NCBI GenBank assembly: GCA_022729285.1
Contig: JALDAI010000015.1
Span: 1 to 15,051 of the forward strand
Direction of reading: 5' to 3'
From: Candidatus Nanoanaerosalina archaeon
GTDB taxonomy: Archaea; Nanohalarchaeota; Nanosalinia; Nanosalinales; Nanoanaerosalinaceae
DNA: 15,051 bases
The translations under genes were made by a program, and so were the position numbers. Shown here one piece after another: positions 6,396-12,294 of this stretch (position 1 is the first letter of the stretch; each line of letters begins with the position of its first letter). The notes below the pieces were generated by a model. The model was not told the origin of the DNA, did not search any database, and saw only the letters and a list, made by a program, of their open reading frames with translations.

Positions 6396-7432
6396 CGATC
6401 ACACTCCAGCGCCTTTACAAGATTTTCATAATTGTTCTCCATAATAGGGATAAATTCTTCTATATCCCCTACAGTTCCTGCTACAGGGTTTAATACTAAC
6501 GTATCAACACCTGCTTGTTCAGCAATGTTTTCAGAAACTCTTGGATCAACCATTTCTTCGTAAAAAACGTACTCAAGACCGTGATCTTCAGCTAGATCAA
6601 CTAAGCCCTGTATCTGGCTAGGACTTGGCTCAGATAAAGGTGAAAGACCGTGTATAGGAGCTTGTTCGAACCCATAATCATTACCTAGGTAAGCAAAAGC
6701 TGCGTGAGTAGTTATTATAACATCTTTCTCACAGTTTTCAAGCCCTTCTGAAAAAGTTGTTTCAAGAACTCCAAGCTCTGAAACAAATTCTTCATAATTA
6801 GCTGTTAATTTTTCCTCCTTTTCAGGATACTCCTCCACTAAAGCTTCAAAGACATTCTCAGCAATTATCTGAGCATTCTTAGGAGAAACCCAGTAATGAG
6901 GGTCGTACTCTCCGTGGTGGTGGTCATGGCTGTGTTCGTCTTCATGGTCATCATGGTGCTCATCGTGGTGCTCGTCCTCATGCTCATCATGGTGCTCATC
7001 GTGGTGCTCGTCCTCATGCTCATCATAGTGCTCATCCTCATGGTCATGGCTGTGGGAGGGTGTCTGGTCAGCAGGGATTAATTCAATCCCTTTTGAAGAG
7101 TTAACAGTTCTTACCTCTCCTTCAATGCTTTCCACAATATTATCTTCCCAAGCTTCAAAAGAAACTCCTGTAGCTACAAATACATCAGCTTCCTGAACCT
7201 TTCTTCTGTCGCTAGGAGAAAGCTCAAACGAGTGTGGCTCAGTACCAGGAGGTACTAGAGAACTAACTTCCACGCTTTCACCCGCTATTTGTTCTGTAAT
7301 AGTGTAAAATGGATAAAAAGTTGCTACAACATCAGCAGAACTAGTATCTTGTTCAAAGTAGTTTAAACCTAATACAGTTATACCGATTAAGATAATTAAA
7401 CCAAAGATTATGGCTTTATTTTTTCGTTCCAT
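6392..7432 (-). CDS. znuA: Zinc-binding protein of ABC transporter, His-rich (ZnuA-like)
   Basis: A 346-residue cluster A-I solute-binding protein. It starts with a hydrophobic segment (about 7-24) that lacks a lipobox Cys, so it is probably membrane-anchored by this helix or cleaved. Expected zinc ligands are visible: His 67 (GTEPHSFELSPSD), His 179 (DPHYWVSP) and His 243 (ITTHAAFAYLG). The position that is Asp in Mn-type relatives is Asn 315 (LVLNPVAG), favouring zinc. Between the first two ligands lies a long His/Asp/Glu loop (about 127-173) with some 20 histidines, known in ZnuA proteins but longer than usual here. The loop contains a DNA-level 36-bp tandem repeat. An SD (AGGAG) lies 3 bases before the ATG. 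It is the first gene of the operon. Confidence 0.92.
   Translation of the reverse strand: MERKNKAIIFGLIILIGITVLGLNYFEQDTSSADVVATFYPFYTITEQIAGESVEVSSLVPPGTEPHSFELSPSDRRKVQEADVFVATGVSFEAWEDNIVESIEGEVRTVNSSKGIELIPADQTPSHSHDHEDEHYDEHEDEHHDEHHDEHEDEHHDEHHDDHEDEHSHDHHHGEYDPHYWVSPKNAQIIAENVFEALVEEYPEKEEKLTANYEEFVSELGVLETTFSEGLENCEKDVIITTHAAFAYLGNDYGFEQAPIHGLSPLSEPSPSQIQGLVDLAEDHGLEYVFYEEMVDPRVSENIAEQAGVDTLVLNPVAGTVGDIEEFIPIMENNYENLVKALECDR
6949..7020 (-). repeat. Two identical 36-bp tandem repeats in the His-rich loop
   Basis: Bases 6949-6984 and 6985-7020 are identical. The unit encodes 12 residues of His/Asp/Glu, and a degenerate third copy begins at 7021. Being in frame, copy-number change would lengthen or shorten the metal-binding loop by 12 residues without breaking the gene. 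Confidence 0.9.
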
Positions 7433-7456
7433 AAACTCCTTATTTATTAAACAAAA

Positions 7457-7466
7457 TTTTTATATC
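7457..7466 (-). promoter_or_regulatory. TATA box of the zinc uptake operon
   Basis: GATATAAAAA on the minus strand, centred about 29 bases before the ATG at 7432. Its left end is also one arm of an inverted repeat, so a repressor bound there would block TBP. Confidence 0.5.
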
Positions 7467-7479
7467 AAAACACGATATA
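7461..7479. promoter_or_regulatory. Inverted repeat, candidate metal-regulator operator
   Basis: TATATC and GATATA form perfect 6-bp arms separated by seven bases (AAAACAC). The site overlaps the TATA box of the zinc operon. Position suggests a metal-responsive repressor site, but the sequence is AT-rich and chance is possible. Confidence 0.4.
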
Positions 7480-7480
7480 G

Positions 7481-7501
7481 AAAGAAAATAAAGAAAAAAA
7501 A
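7481..7501 (-). terminator. T-rich terminator after the HIT gene
   Basis: On the minus strand, immediately after the HIT stop codon, comes a run made almost wholly of T with a few C/A. This fits an archaeal T-tract terminator separating the HIT gene from the zinc operon downstream. Confidence 0.4.
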
Positions 7502-8080
7502 CTACCTGAACTCAGCAAAGCTATCAGACCGTTTAACCTTTCTTTTACCGGATCCTTCCTCAGAAATCTCTTTTTCAAACTCTCCGTCCTCGTCTTCCGA
7601 GCTGAAATCTTTCTCAAGATCAGGAGTTGGCATCCCGCCTGAATACTCATTAAAGCTTGCTTCAGACATAGCATCCATAAACTCCATTAAATCCTCTTTC
7701 GAGATATCCTCATTGTGAGGGAATATAGCGCCTGTAGGAGTTTCTTCACGCTCCTCCCCTGAAAAACGAGGGAAAACGATCATATAAAAATGGTCCATCA
7801 TCTGACCTGCAACAGAGCCGTTGTTAACAACTATAGAATATCCTTCAGCACCTATACCGTTCTTAGCTTTTTCACCAACTATCCTAGCAACATCAAACAT
7901 CTCCAACAAGTTCTCACCGACTTCTTCAGCAGAGGTAAGGTGTTCTTTAGGCACCACCATAGTGTGTCCCTTAGCCCTCGGGTTTATATCCAGCCAAGCC
8001 CTGAAATTCTCCGTCTCATGGACTACAAGCGTCTGCTCCTTGTTCTGAAGTAGCTGGCAAAAGATACAGTCATCGGACAT
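7502..8080 (-). CDS. HIT-domain protein with degenerate histidine triad and acidic tail
   Basis: A 192-residue protein. Residues 1-108 match a HINT-type HIT domain: CIFC (5-8), the RAWLDINPRAKGHTMVVPKEH segment (27-47) and VVNNGSVAGQ (84-93). The active-site motif that is normally His-x-His-x-His reads His 97-Phe-Tyr 99-Met-Ile 101 before FPR, so the nucleophilic middle His and the last His are absent. The usual nucleotidyl hydrolase/transferase chemistry should therefore be lost, while nucleotide binding may persist. A roughly 85-residue extension (about 108-192) is rich in Asp/Glu/Ser and ends in a basic KRKVKR patch; the family is usually 110-150 residues long. No SD, but a well-placed TATA box suggests leaderless translation. 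Confidence 0.88.
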   Translation of the reverse strand: MSDDCIFCQLLQNKEQTLVVHETENFRAWLDINPRAKGHTMVVPKEHLTSAEEVGENLLEMFDVARIVGEKAKNGIGAEGYSIVVNNGSVAGQMMDHFYMIVFPRFSGEEREETPTGAIFPHNEDISKEDLMEFMDAMSEASFNEYSGGMPTPDLEKDFSSEDEDGEFEKEISEEGSGKRKVKRSDSFAEFR

Positions 8081-8101
8081 AACTTAAACTTACTTTCCAA
8101 C

Positions 8102-8112
8102 AAATAAAAAAG
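8102..8112 (-). promoter_or_regulatory. TATA box of the HIT gene
   Basis: TTTTTTATTTG on the minus strand is centred about 28 bases before the ATG at 8080 and no SD intervenes, so transcription likely begins at or next to the start codon. Confidence 0.45.
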
Positions 8113-8144
8113 ATGTTCGGATTAAACCGTACAAAAAAATCAAA

Positions 8145-8155
8145 GTTTTATTAAC
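8145..8155 (+). promoter_or_regulatory. TATA box for the TRAM-MscS operon
   Basis: GTTTTATTAAC is centred about 38 bases before the chosen ATG at 8188, leaving a leader of roughly 10-12 bases that contains the SD AGGTG (8177-8181). Confidence 0.4.
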
Positions 8156-8187
8156 GAAAACAGTAAACCCTTATATAGGTGCATATA

Positions 8188-8499
8188 ATGAGCGATGAAA
8201 TTGATTTTAACCAGCCCGTGGATGAAGGCGATGAAGTAGTTGTTGATATTGAGGACGTAGGTTCTAAAGGAGACGGTATTGCAAGGATTAAAGGTTTTGT
8301 AATATTTGTCCCTGAGACAGATATTGGAGAGACAGTTAGGGTTGAGGTGGAAAATATAGGAAGCAAGTTCGCTTTCGCAAAAGTTATTGAAAGAGATGTT
8401 GATGGCGAGTTCGGACCTGACGACGAAGTATTCGAATCAGAACAGGACGAAGACAACGAGTTTGAAGAAGAACCTGAAGAAAAAGGTTATTACGACTAG
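8188..8499 (+). CDS. TRAM-domain RNA-binding protein with acidic tail
   Basis: A 103-residue protein whose central part (about 10-72) is a stand-alone TRAM domain: GDEVVVDIEDVGSKGDGIAR, then the hallmark GFVIFVPETDIGETVRVEV, then FAFAKVIE. Small archaeal TRAM proteins bind RNA, and some act as RNA chaperones or are cold-induced. Here the last 30 residues are almost all Asp/Glu and end in GYYD; such tails are common in salt-adapted archaea. ATG 8188 is chosen because the SD AGGTG (8177-8181) sits 6 bases upstream, rather than the in-frame GTG at 8179 that lies inside the SD. It precedes the MscS gene by 15 bases and is probably co-transcribed with it. Confidence 0.9.
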   Translation: MSDEIDFNQPVDEGDEVVVDIEDVGSKGDGIARIKGFVIFVPETDIGETVRVEVENIGSKFAFAKVIERDVDGEFGPDDEVFESEQDEDNEFEEEPEEKGYYD

Positions 8500-8514
8500 T
8501 TGGAAAGGTAGAAA

Positions 8515-9363
8515 ATGTTTGAACTACTTACAACGTTTGCCACAACCTATAGTACGCAGTTAACCATATTTCTCAGAGTTGTTTTAATACTTATAACTAC
8601 AGAGATCGTTTACAGAGTTCTAAGAACATTTATAGACACCCATTTCAAAAGAGCATCTAAGAAATCAGATATAAACGTTACCTCAGTTTCTTTGATGAAG
8701 AAAGTTATCAGAGTCATAGTTTATATTGTAGGAATAGGATTCGCAATATACAGCATACCAGGATTAAGAGATCTTTCACTAACTATTTTCGCTTCAGCAG
8801 GTTTCCTAGGAATTGTTGTCGGTTTTGCCGCTCAAGAAACCATTTCAAACATGATATCAGGTATTCTTATAGCAGGATACCAGCCGTTCAGAATAGGCGA
8901 CAACGTTACAGCTAACGAAAAGTACGGAGAAGTTGAAGACATAACCTTAGGCCACACAATCATTAGAACCCCTCACAACGACCGTCTAATCATCCCTAAC
9001 TCAAAAATCATCCACGACGCTATGGTGAACCACTCTATTAAGCAGAAAAAATCAAGGTTCGACCTAGACATCGGAATAGGTTATGAAGAAGACATAGATA
9101 AAGCTAGAGAGCTTATAATGGATGAAATAAGTAAAAACGAGTTCGCTATAACAGAAGACTGTTCAGTAATCGTTACAGAACTTTCCGATTCAGCTATTCT
9201 TTTAAGAACTTTTGTCTGGGGTAAGAACAGGTCAGATGCTTGGACAGCTACTCGAGAGCTTAGAGAAAGTATTAAAAAACGGTTTGATAAAGAAGATGTG
9301 AAAATACCTTACCCACATAGAACTGTTAAGTTCAAAAACCCTGAGCATTTAGGTAAGAAGTGA
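8515..9363 (+). CDS. MscS-family small-conductance mechanosensitive channel
   Basis: A 282-residue membrane protein. There are three predicted helices: about 16-37, 62-82 and the pore-lining Gly/Ala-rich helix 88-120 (FASAGFLGIVVGFAAQETIS). These are followed by the conserved PFRIGDNV segment (124-131), the beta domain (GEVEDITLGHTIIRTPHNDRLIIPNS, about 138-163) and a C-terminal alpha/beta cage. The channel would open under membrane tension to release solutes after an osmotic downshift, an obvious need for a cell in varying salinity. An SD-like AAAGGT (8504-8509) lies 5 bases before the ATG. It follows the TRAM gene and ends 23 bases from the convergent aIF6 gene. The exact subfamily is not clear. 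Confidence 0.93.
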   Translation: MFELLTTFATTYSTQLTIFLRVVLILITTEIVYRVLRTFIDTHFKRASKKSDINVTSVSLMKKVIRVIVYIVGIGFAIYSIPGLRDLSLTIFASAGFLGIVVGFAAQETISNMISGILIAGYQPFRIGDNVTANEKYGEVEDITLGHTIIRTPHNDRLIIPNSKIIHDAMVNHSIKQKKSRFDLDIGIGYEEDIDKARELIMDEISKNEFAITEDCSVIVTELSDSAILLRTFVWGKNRSDAWTATRELRESIKKRFDKEDVKIPYPHRTVKFKNPEHLGKK

Positions 9364-9386
9364 AAAAGAGGGAAAAGGGGAAAAGA
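9364..9386 (-). terminator. Pyrimidine-rich terminator after the translation operon
   Basis: Downstream of the aIF6 stop, on the minus strand, comes a stretch of only T and C with several T-runs. This is consistent with archaeal termination of the S19e-aIF6 transcript; on the plus strand the same bases are purines and would not terminate the MscS gene. Confidence 0.4.
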
Positions 9387-10043
9387 CTACTTAAGGAAAC
9401 CAAGAGCCTTCTCAATCCTAGCTGTTTCAGGACCTGTAGTACTGTTACCAACCATTATCCCTTCACTGTTACCGATTAACCCGGTACCTACATAAGGCGA
9501 ACCGAAGTTTACAGTACCTATATCTCCTTTAACATCTAAAACTTCTTCAACAAACTCTAATTCCTCTCTACTACATTCTCTATGAATTAAAACTCCGTTA
9601 TTAGTTGTAAATCCTGCGGATCCTACCATCCCTGTTCCGGCTACAGTACCTACTTTTACAGGTACACCAAATAGTTCAGATACTTCTTCCTGGATACCTG
9701 AAAGCTTTTCAGAGATAATACATCCGTTATCATTTACTAAAACTAGGTTTCCAAGAGCTGTAAGGTTAGAGTTAACAACTTTGTACTCCACTCCTTTTTC
9801 TTCAAGGAAAGAAATTTCGTGTTCCGAAACAATATCCGGAACAAGTAGTCCATTAGAGTTCCCTGCCATAAATAATCCTAGTAGATCAGTGTTGGAAACC
9901 CTCATCTCAACCAGTTCATCCACATCAAAGAACTCTTTCCGAGAAAACTTAGGAGCTAAAACAGCGTAACTGCTCGTTACAACCCCGTGGAATCCAAGGT
10001 TGATATCTCCTAAGTAATCCCCGAACTTGATGTGATCAGCCAT
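9387..10043 (-). CDS. eif6: Translation initiation factor 6 (aIF6)
   Basis: A 218-residue protein of the usual aIF6 length, with the fivefold repeated alpha/beta structure: repeats of strands ending in Gly/Asn turns such as GLLVPDIVSEHE (about 65-76), GNLVLVNDNGCIIS, AGTGMVGSAGFTTNNGVLIH and NSEGIMVGNST. aIF6 binds the 50S subunit and prevents premature joining with 30S. It is the last gene of the translation operon, 4 bases after L31e, with an SD (GAGGT, 10050-10054) at the end of the L31e gene. The N-terminus carries about ten more residues than a minimal aIF6 (MADHIKFGDYLG), starting at the only reasonable ATG. Identification is firm. Confidence 0.93.
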   Translation of the reverse strand: MADHIKFGDYLGDINLGFHGVVTSSYAVLAPKFSRKEFFDVDELVEMRVSNTDLLGLFMAGNSNGLLVPDIVSEHEISFLEEKGVEYKVVNSNLTALGNLVLVNDNGCIISEKLSGIQEEVSELFGVPVKVGTVAGTGMVGSAGFTTNNGVLIHRECSREELEFVEEVLDVKGDIGTVNFGSPYVGTGLIGNSEGIMVGNSTTGPETARIEKALGFLK

Positions 10044-10047
10044 TTAA

Positions 10048-10584
10048 CTACCTCATGTTGCTTCTTAGGAACTTTTTCATGCCTTTCCTATTCTGATGAG
10101 CTTCTTCGAAGTTCAGAATCTTTTCAAAATCAGCTTTGTTCATCTCCTTAACAGCTTCTTTTCCTTCAGAGATTGATCCTTCTTTCAAAACTTCTACAAG
10201 CTCTTCCTCAAGGTCGTAAGTTTCATCAGATTCTTCGCTTTCATCTTCAGATTCTTCCTCTGACTCTTCTGCTTCCTCAGCTGCTTCCTCTTTCACTTCC
10301 TCAACCTTTTTCTCAGCCTTCTTAACAGCCTTTCTTCCAACAGGCTGTTCAGCAGTATCAACTATAACGTATCCTTCTTCCTCGATTAACTCAACTTCAA
10401 TAGTTCTAGGAGGCTTTCCACCTTTTTCCCAGATTTTTTCGTTAATGTTGTTGCTAAGCCTAACGTCTTTAATACCTGTTTTTCGTGTGACCTGTTTTTT
10501 CACAAGTCTTAACGCCTTACCAGCTCTCTTCTTCTTAGAAGCTGCTTTAGCTCTTCCAATGTTAATTTTCATTGTTCCTTCCAT
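10048..10584 (-). CDS. rpl31e: Large-subunit ribosomal protein eL31 with long C-terminal extension
   Basis: Residues about 5-82 are L31e: a basic N-terminal part (RAKAASKKKRAGKALRLVKK), RKTGIKDVRLSNNINEKIW (34-52), then PPRTIEVELIEEEGYVIVD (58-76). Archaeal L31e is normally about 80-100 residues, but this frame continues to 178. A Lys/Ala/Glu-rich segment (83-105) leads into an almost purely Glu/Ser/Asp linker (106-121), then a helical-looking domain (122-178) ending in the basic FEEAHQNRKGMKKFLRSNMR. The extension domain is not recognised. ATG 10584 has a GGTGG SD five bases upstream; an in-frame ATG at 10572 preceded by GAAGGA is a good alternative and would remove only four residues. It lies between L39e and aIF6 as in many archaea. 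Confidence 0.88.
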   Translation of the reverse strand: MEGTMKINIGRAKAASKKKRAGKALRLVKKQVTRKTGIKDVRLSNNINEKIWEKGGKPPRTIEVELIEEEGYVIVDTAEQPVGRKAVKKAEKKVEEVKEEAAEEAEESEEESEDESEESDETYDLEEELVEVLKEGSISEGKEAVKEMNKADFEKILNFEEAHQNRKGMKKFLRSNMR

Positions 10585-10597
10585 TACTTACCACCAT

Positions 10598-10771
10598 TTA
10601 CTCTCCTGTGTCACCGCTTCTCCAGTGTCTGCTTCTTAAGCCTTTAACATTTCTTGTCAAAGCCCTCTTCAGACCGTACTTCTTGATGTCTACCCATCTA
10701 GGAGCGGATCTTGCTCTTCTGTTTGCTGCATTTAATCTTTTTTTCTTTCCTCTTCCTTTTCTTGAAGCCAT
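10598..10771 (-). CDS. rpl39e: Large-subunit ribosomal protein eL39
   Basis: A short gene of 57 codons plus stop. The protein starts MASRKGRGKKKRLNAANRRA, continues with SAPRWVDIKKY (about 22-32) and ends SRHWRSGDTGE. The N-terminal basic run, the Pro-x-Trp-Val centre and the final RxHWRxxD are the L39e signature; the protein lines the wall of the peptide exit tunnel. L39e is usually about 51 residues, so this one has a small insertion around 33-45 (GLKRALTRNVKG). It lies 16 bases after PDCD5 and 13 bases before L31e, in the conserved archaeal order. An SD-like AAGGTGAA lies just upstream of the ATG. Confidence 0.93.
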   Translation of the reverse strand: MASRKGRGKKKRLNAANRRARSAPRWVDIKKYGLKRALTRNVKGLRSRHWRSGDTGE

Positions 10772-10787
10772 AATAATTCACCTTAAA

Positions 10788-11111
10788 TTAATATTTGATA
10801 TTTGTAGAGCCTTTAGATTCCTGAACCTTTTTCAAAAGCTCTTTAAGTTGTTCATCCGTGATTTTATCCCTGATGCTTCCGGACTTGTAAAGCTGTACAA
10901 GTCTTAGCTCAATATTTGAAGCCAGTTCAGGTCTAGCCACTCTAATATTTGCTAAACGGGATCTAGCCTCTTTTGTAAGGATCTGTGAAGCTATCTTTTT
11001 CAACCTCTCCTTAGCCTGCTGCTCCTGTTGTTTTTGAGCATTATGGCCAGGACTGTTACTCATCTGCCTCATTTTCTCTTCCTTGAGCCGTTTCAAATTA
11101 TCATCAGACAT
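10788..11111 (-). CDS. PDCD5-family DNA-binding protein
   Basis: A 107-residue protein of the PDCD5/TFAR19 family. An acidic/polar N-terminal helix (MSDDNLKRLKEEKMRQMS) is followed by a Gln/Lys helix and the three-helix core with QILTKEARSRLANIRVARPELA (about 43-64) and the closing ITDEQLKELLKKV. The archaeal members are described as DNA-binding, with an unclear cellular role; the gene is regularly placed between S19e and L39e, as here. ATG 11111 is preferred, with GTGGT (11116-11120) as its SD four bases upstream, over the in-frame GTG at 11120 that lies inside that SD. Identification is confident. Confidence 0.93.
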   Translation of the reverse strand: MSDDNLKRLKEEKMRQMSNSPGHNAQKQQEQQAKERLKKIASQILTKEARSRLANIRVARPELASNIELRLVQLYKSGSIRDKITDEQLKELLKKVQESKGSTNIKY

Positions 11112-11136
11112 TTTAACCACGTTGAAAACTTTTTAG

Positions 11137-11562
11137 TTAATTGTTTTCTGAAACCTCGTAAGCCAGGTTATCCATCAAACTCTGACCTTCAGCTGTTAAA
11201 GTTCTTCCCTCGCCTTCTTCGATTTCAACGAATCCAGCGTCTCCTAACTGCTGCAGAACTTTTCTAATAACTTTTCCAGAAGCTTTGTAGAAGTGCTCAG
11301 TTTTTACACCTCTCCTCTTCCTTGATCCGTAAGCAGATCTCAGCCTTTCAACTCCGACAGGACCATCCATGTAAACTTTTCTTAGGATAGCTGCTGCTCT
11401 GATGTACCACCAGTTCTCTTGCTGAGGGTTTCTCTCTCTGCTAACTCCTGTCTTAACAAAGTAGCTCCATTCAGGCTGGTCTATTTCCTCTACGTTTTCT
11501 TCAAAATGTTCCGCAACTTTTTCAATTAAATCATTTGCATATACGTCGTATACAGTTACCAT
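11137..11562 (-). CDS. rps19e: Small-subunit ribosomal protein eS19
   Basis: A 141-residue protein matching S19e: VYDVYANDLIEKVAEHF (N-terminus), PEWSYFVKTGVSRERNPQQE (about 29-48), the hallmark WWYIRAAAILRKVY (50-63), GPVGVERLRSAYGSRKRRG (65-83) and the C-terminal winged-helix part ending in TAEGQSLMDNLA. It acts in maturation and structure of the 30S head. It is the first gene of the operon. The frame extends upstream to 11679, but ATG 11562 is chosen because the family starts there and GAGGAAG lies about ten bases upstream in a leader of about 50 bases. The N-terminal half is acidic for a ribosomal protein, in keeping with salt adaptation. Confidence 0.95.
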   Translation of the reverse strand: MVTVYDVYANDLIEKVAEHFEENVEEIDQPEWSYFVKTGVSRERNPQQENWWYIRAAAILRKVYMDGPVGVERLRSAYGSRKRRGVKTEHFYKASGKVIRKVLQQLGDAGFVEIEEGEGRTLTAEGQSLMDNLAYEVSENN

Positions 11563-11633
11563 TTTTAACACTTCCTCTGATTTCTGTAAATCATTCAGCG
11601 ACAAACGCCGCTTCAAAAGAATTTCTTTAAAAC

Positions 11634-11646
11634 TATTTTTATAAAG
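11634..11646 (-). promoter_or_regulatory. TATA box of the S19e-aIF6 operon
   Basis: CTTTATAAAAATA on the minus strand predicts a transcription start near 11614 and a 5' leader of about 50 bases before the S19e ATG. A weak hairpin (AGCG...CGCT, about 11596-11613) lies within that leader. Confidence 0.55.
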
Positions 11647-11673
11647 GTTACCGAACCGGGAAAGACAATGAGA

Positions 11674-11690
11674 GTTCAAACTATTTGAAC
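11674..11690. promoter_or_regulatory. Perfect hyphenated palindrome between divergent operons
   Basis: GTTCAAA-CTA-TTTGAAC: two perfect 7-bp arms around a 3-bp centre. It lies upstream of the S19e TATA box and upstream of the glycosylase gene, where a dimeric regulator could act on either side. Confidence 0.5.
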
Positions 11691-11700
11691 AGTCCTTCGG

Positions 11701-11715
11701 TGTTTAAACAAAAAA
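11701..11715 (+). promoter_or_regulatory. TATA region of the repair genes, within a 10-bp palindrome
   Basis: TGTTTAAACA (11701-11710) is a perfect palindrome followed by an A-run. TTTAAACAAA is a reasonable TATA box about 35 bases before the glycosylase ATG at 11743, predicting a leader of about ten bases. Confidence 0.4.
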
Positions 11716-11742
11716 AGGTGGAGAACAAATAAAGTTTTAGAG

Positions 11743-12294
11743 ATGACCCAGAAAGAAAGATGTCTTAAAGCAGTAGCCGAAAAAGTCAGCAGCTGCAGAA
11801 AGTGTGAACTGTCAAAAAACCGGAAGAAAACGGTGCCTGGAACGGGGAAGCCTGATGCAAAGGTTATGGTTATAGGAGAAGCACCAGGGAAAAATGAAGA
11901 TGAACAAGGACTACCTTTTGTAGGAAGAGCCGGTTCAATACTGGATGAAGCACTTGAGAAAGCAGGAAAGAAAAGAGAAGATGTTTTTATTACAAACGTA
12001 GTTAAATGTAGGCCTCCTAACAACAGAGATCCAAGGAAAAAAGAAGTGGAGAGCTGTAACGAGTACTTGGAGAAACAGATAAAAACCGTTGACCCCGATA
12101 TTATTCTTCCGGTAGGCAACCATGCATTACAGAGAGTTCTCAGTAAGAAAAAGATTTCTCAGCACAGAGGAAAGATTTACAAGAAAAACGGTAGGAAGTA
12201 TATGCCGACATACCATCCTGCAGCCACTATCTACAACAGAAAGATAAGACCAAGGTTCGAAAAAGATATTCAGAAAGCTTTTGAAGGTGGTTAA
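11743..12294 (+). CDS. udg: Uracil-DNA glycosylase, type 4 (iron-sulfur)
   Basis: A 183-residue protein with all marks of family 4 UDG. Four cysteines for a 4Fe-4S cluster are present (Cys 18, 21, 89 and 105, with spacing CxxC ... C ... C). Motif 1 is GEAPGKNEDEQGLPFVGRAG (45-64), TNVVKCRPPNNRDP (84-97) follows, and motif 2 is YHPAA (157-161). It removes uracil from DNA, the first step of base excision repair, important where cytosine deamination is frequent. The gene is directly followed, without spacing, by a LigD-type 3'-phosphoesterase, so both products probably act on the same damage. No classical SD lies near the ATG; the GGTGGAG at 11717-11723 is about 20 bases away. Confidence 0.93.
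   Translation: MTQKERCLKAVAEKVSSCRKCELSKNRKKTVPGTGKPDAKVMVIGEAPGKNEDEQGLPFVGRAGSILDEALEKAGKKREDVFITNVVKCRPPNNRDPRKKEVESCNEYLEKQIKTVDPDIILPVGNHALQRVLSKKKISQHRGKIYKKNGRKYMPTYHPAATIYNRKIRPRFEKDIQKAFEGG

Noticed and set aside
6949..7020. Direct repeats as a CRISPR array
   Set aside because: The 36-bp units are contiguous with no spacers and are in frame inside znuA.
6865..7081. Open frames on both strands over the His-rich region
   Set aside because: They are other-frame readings of the 36-bp repeats; the low-complexity Met/Thr/Ser or Val/Leu/Met proteins have no start signals and lie wholly inside znuA.
8169..8179. CCTTATATAGG as TATA box of the TRAM gene
   Set aside because: It is only about 14 bases before the ATG and would put the transcript start inside the coding region; the box at 8145-8155 fits better.
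11596..11613. Hairpin in the S19e leader as a ribosomal-protein autoregulatory element
   Set aside because: Only four base pairs (AGCG/CGCT) are visible, too weak to claim as a structure.
11563..11679. N-terminal extension of S19e to ATG 11679
   Set aside because: It would run through the TATA box and leader; the extra 39 residues do not match the family, and ATG 11562 has an SD-like GAGGAAG.
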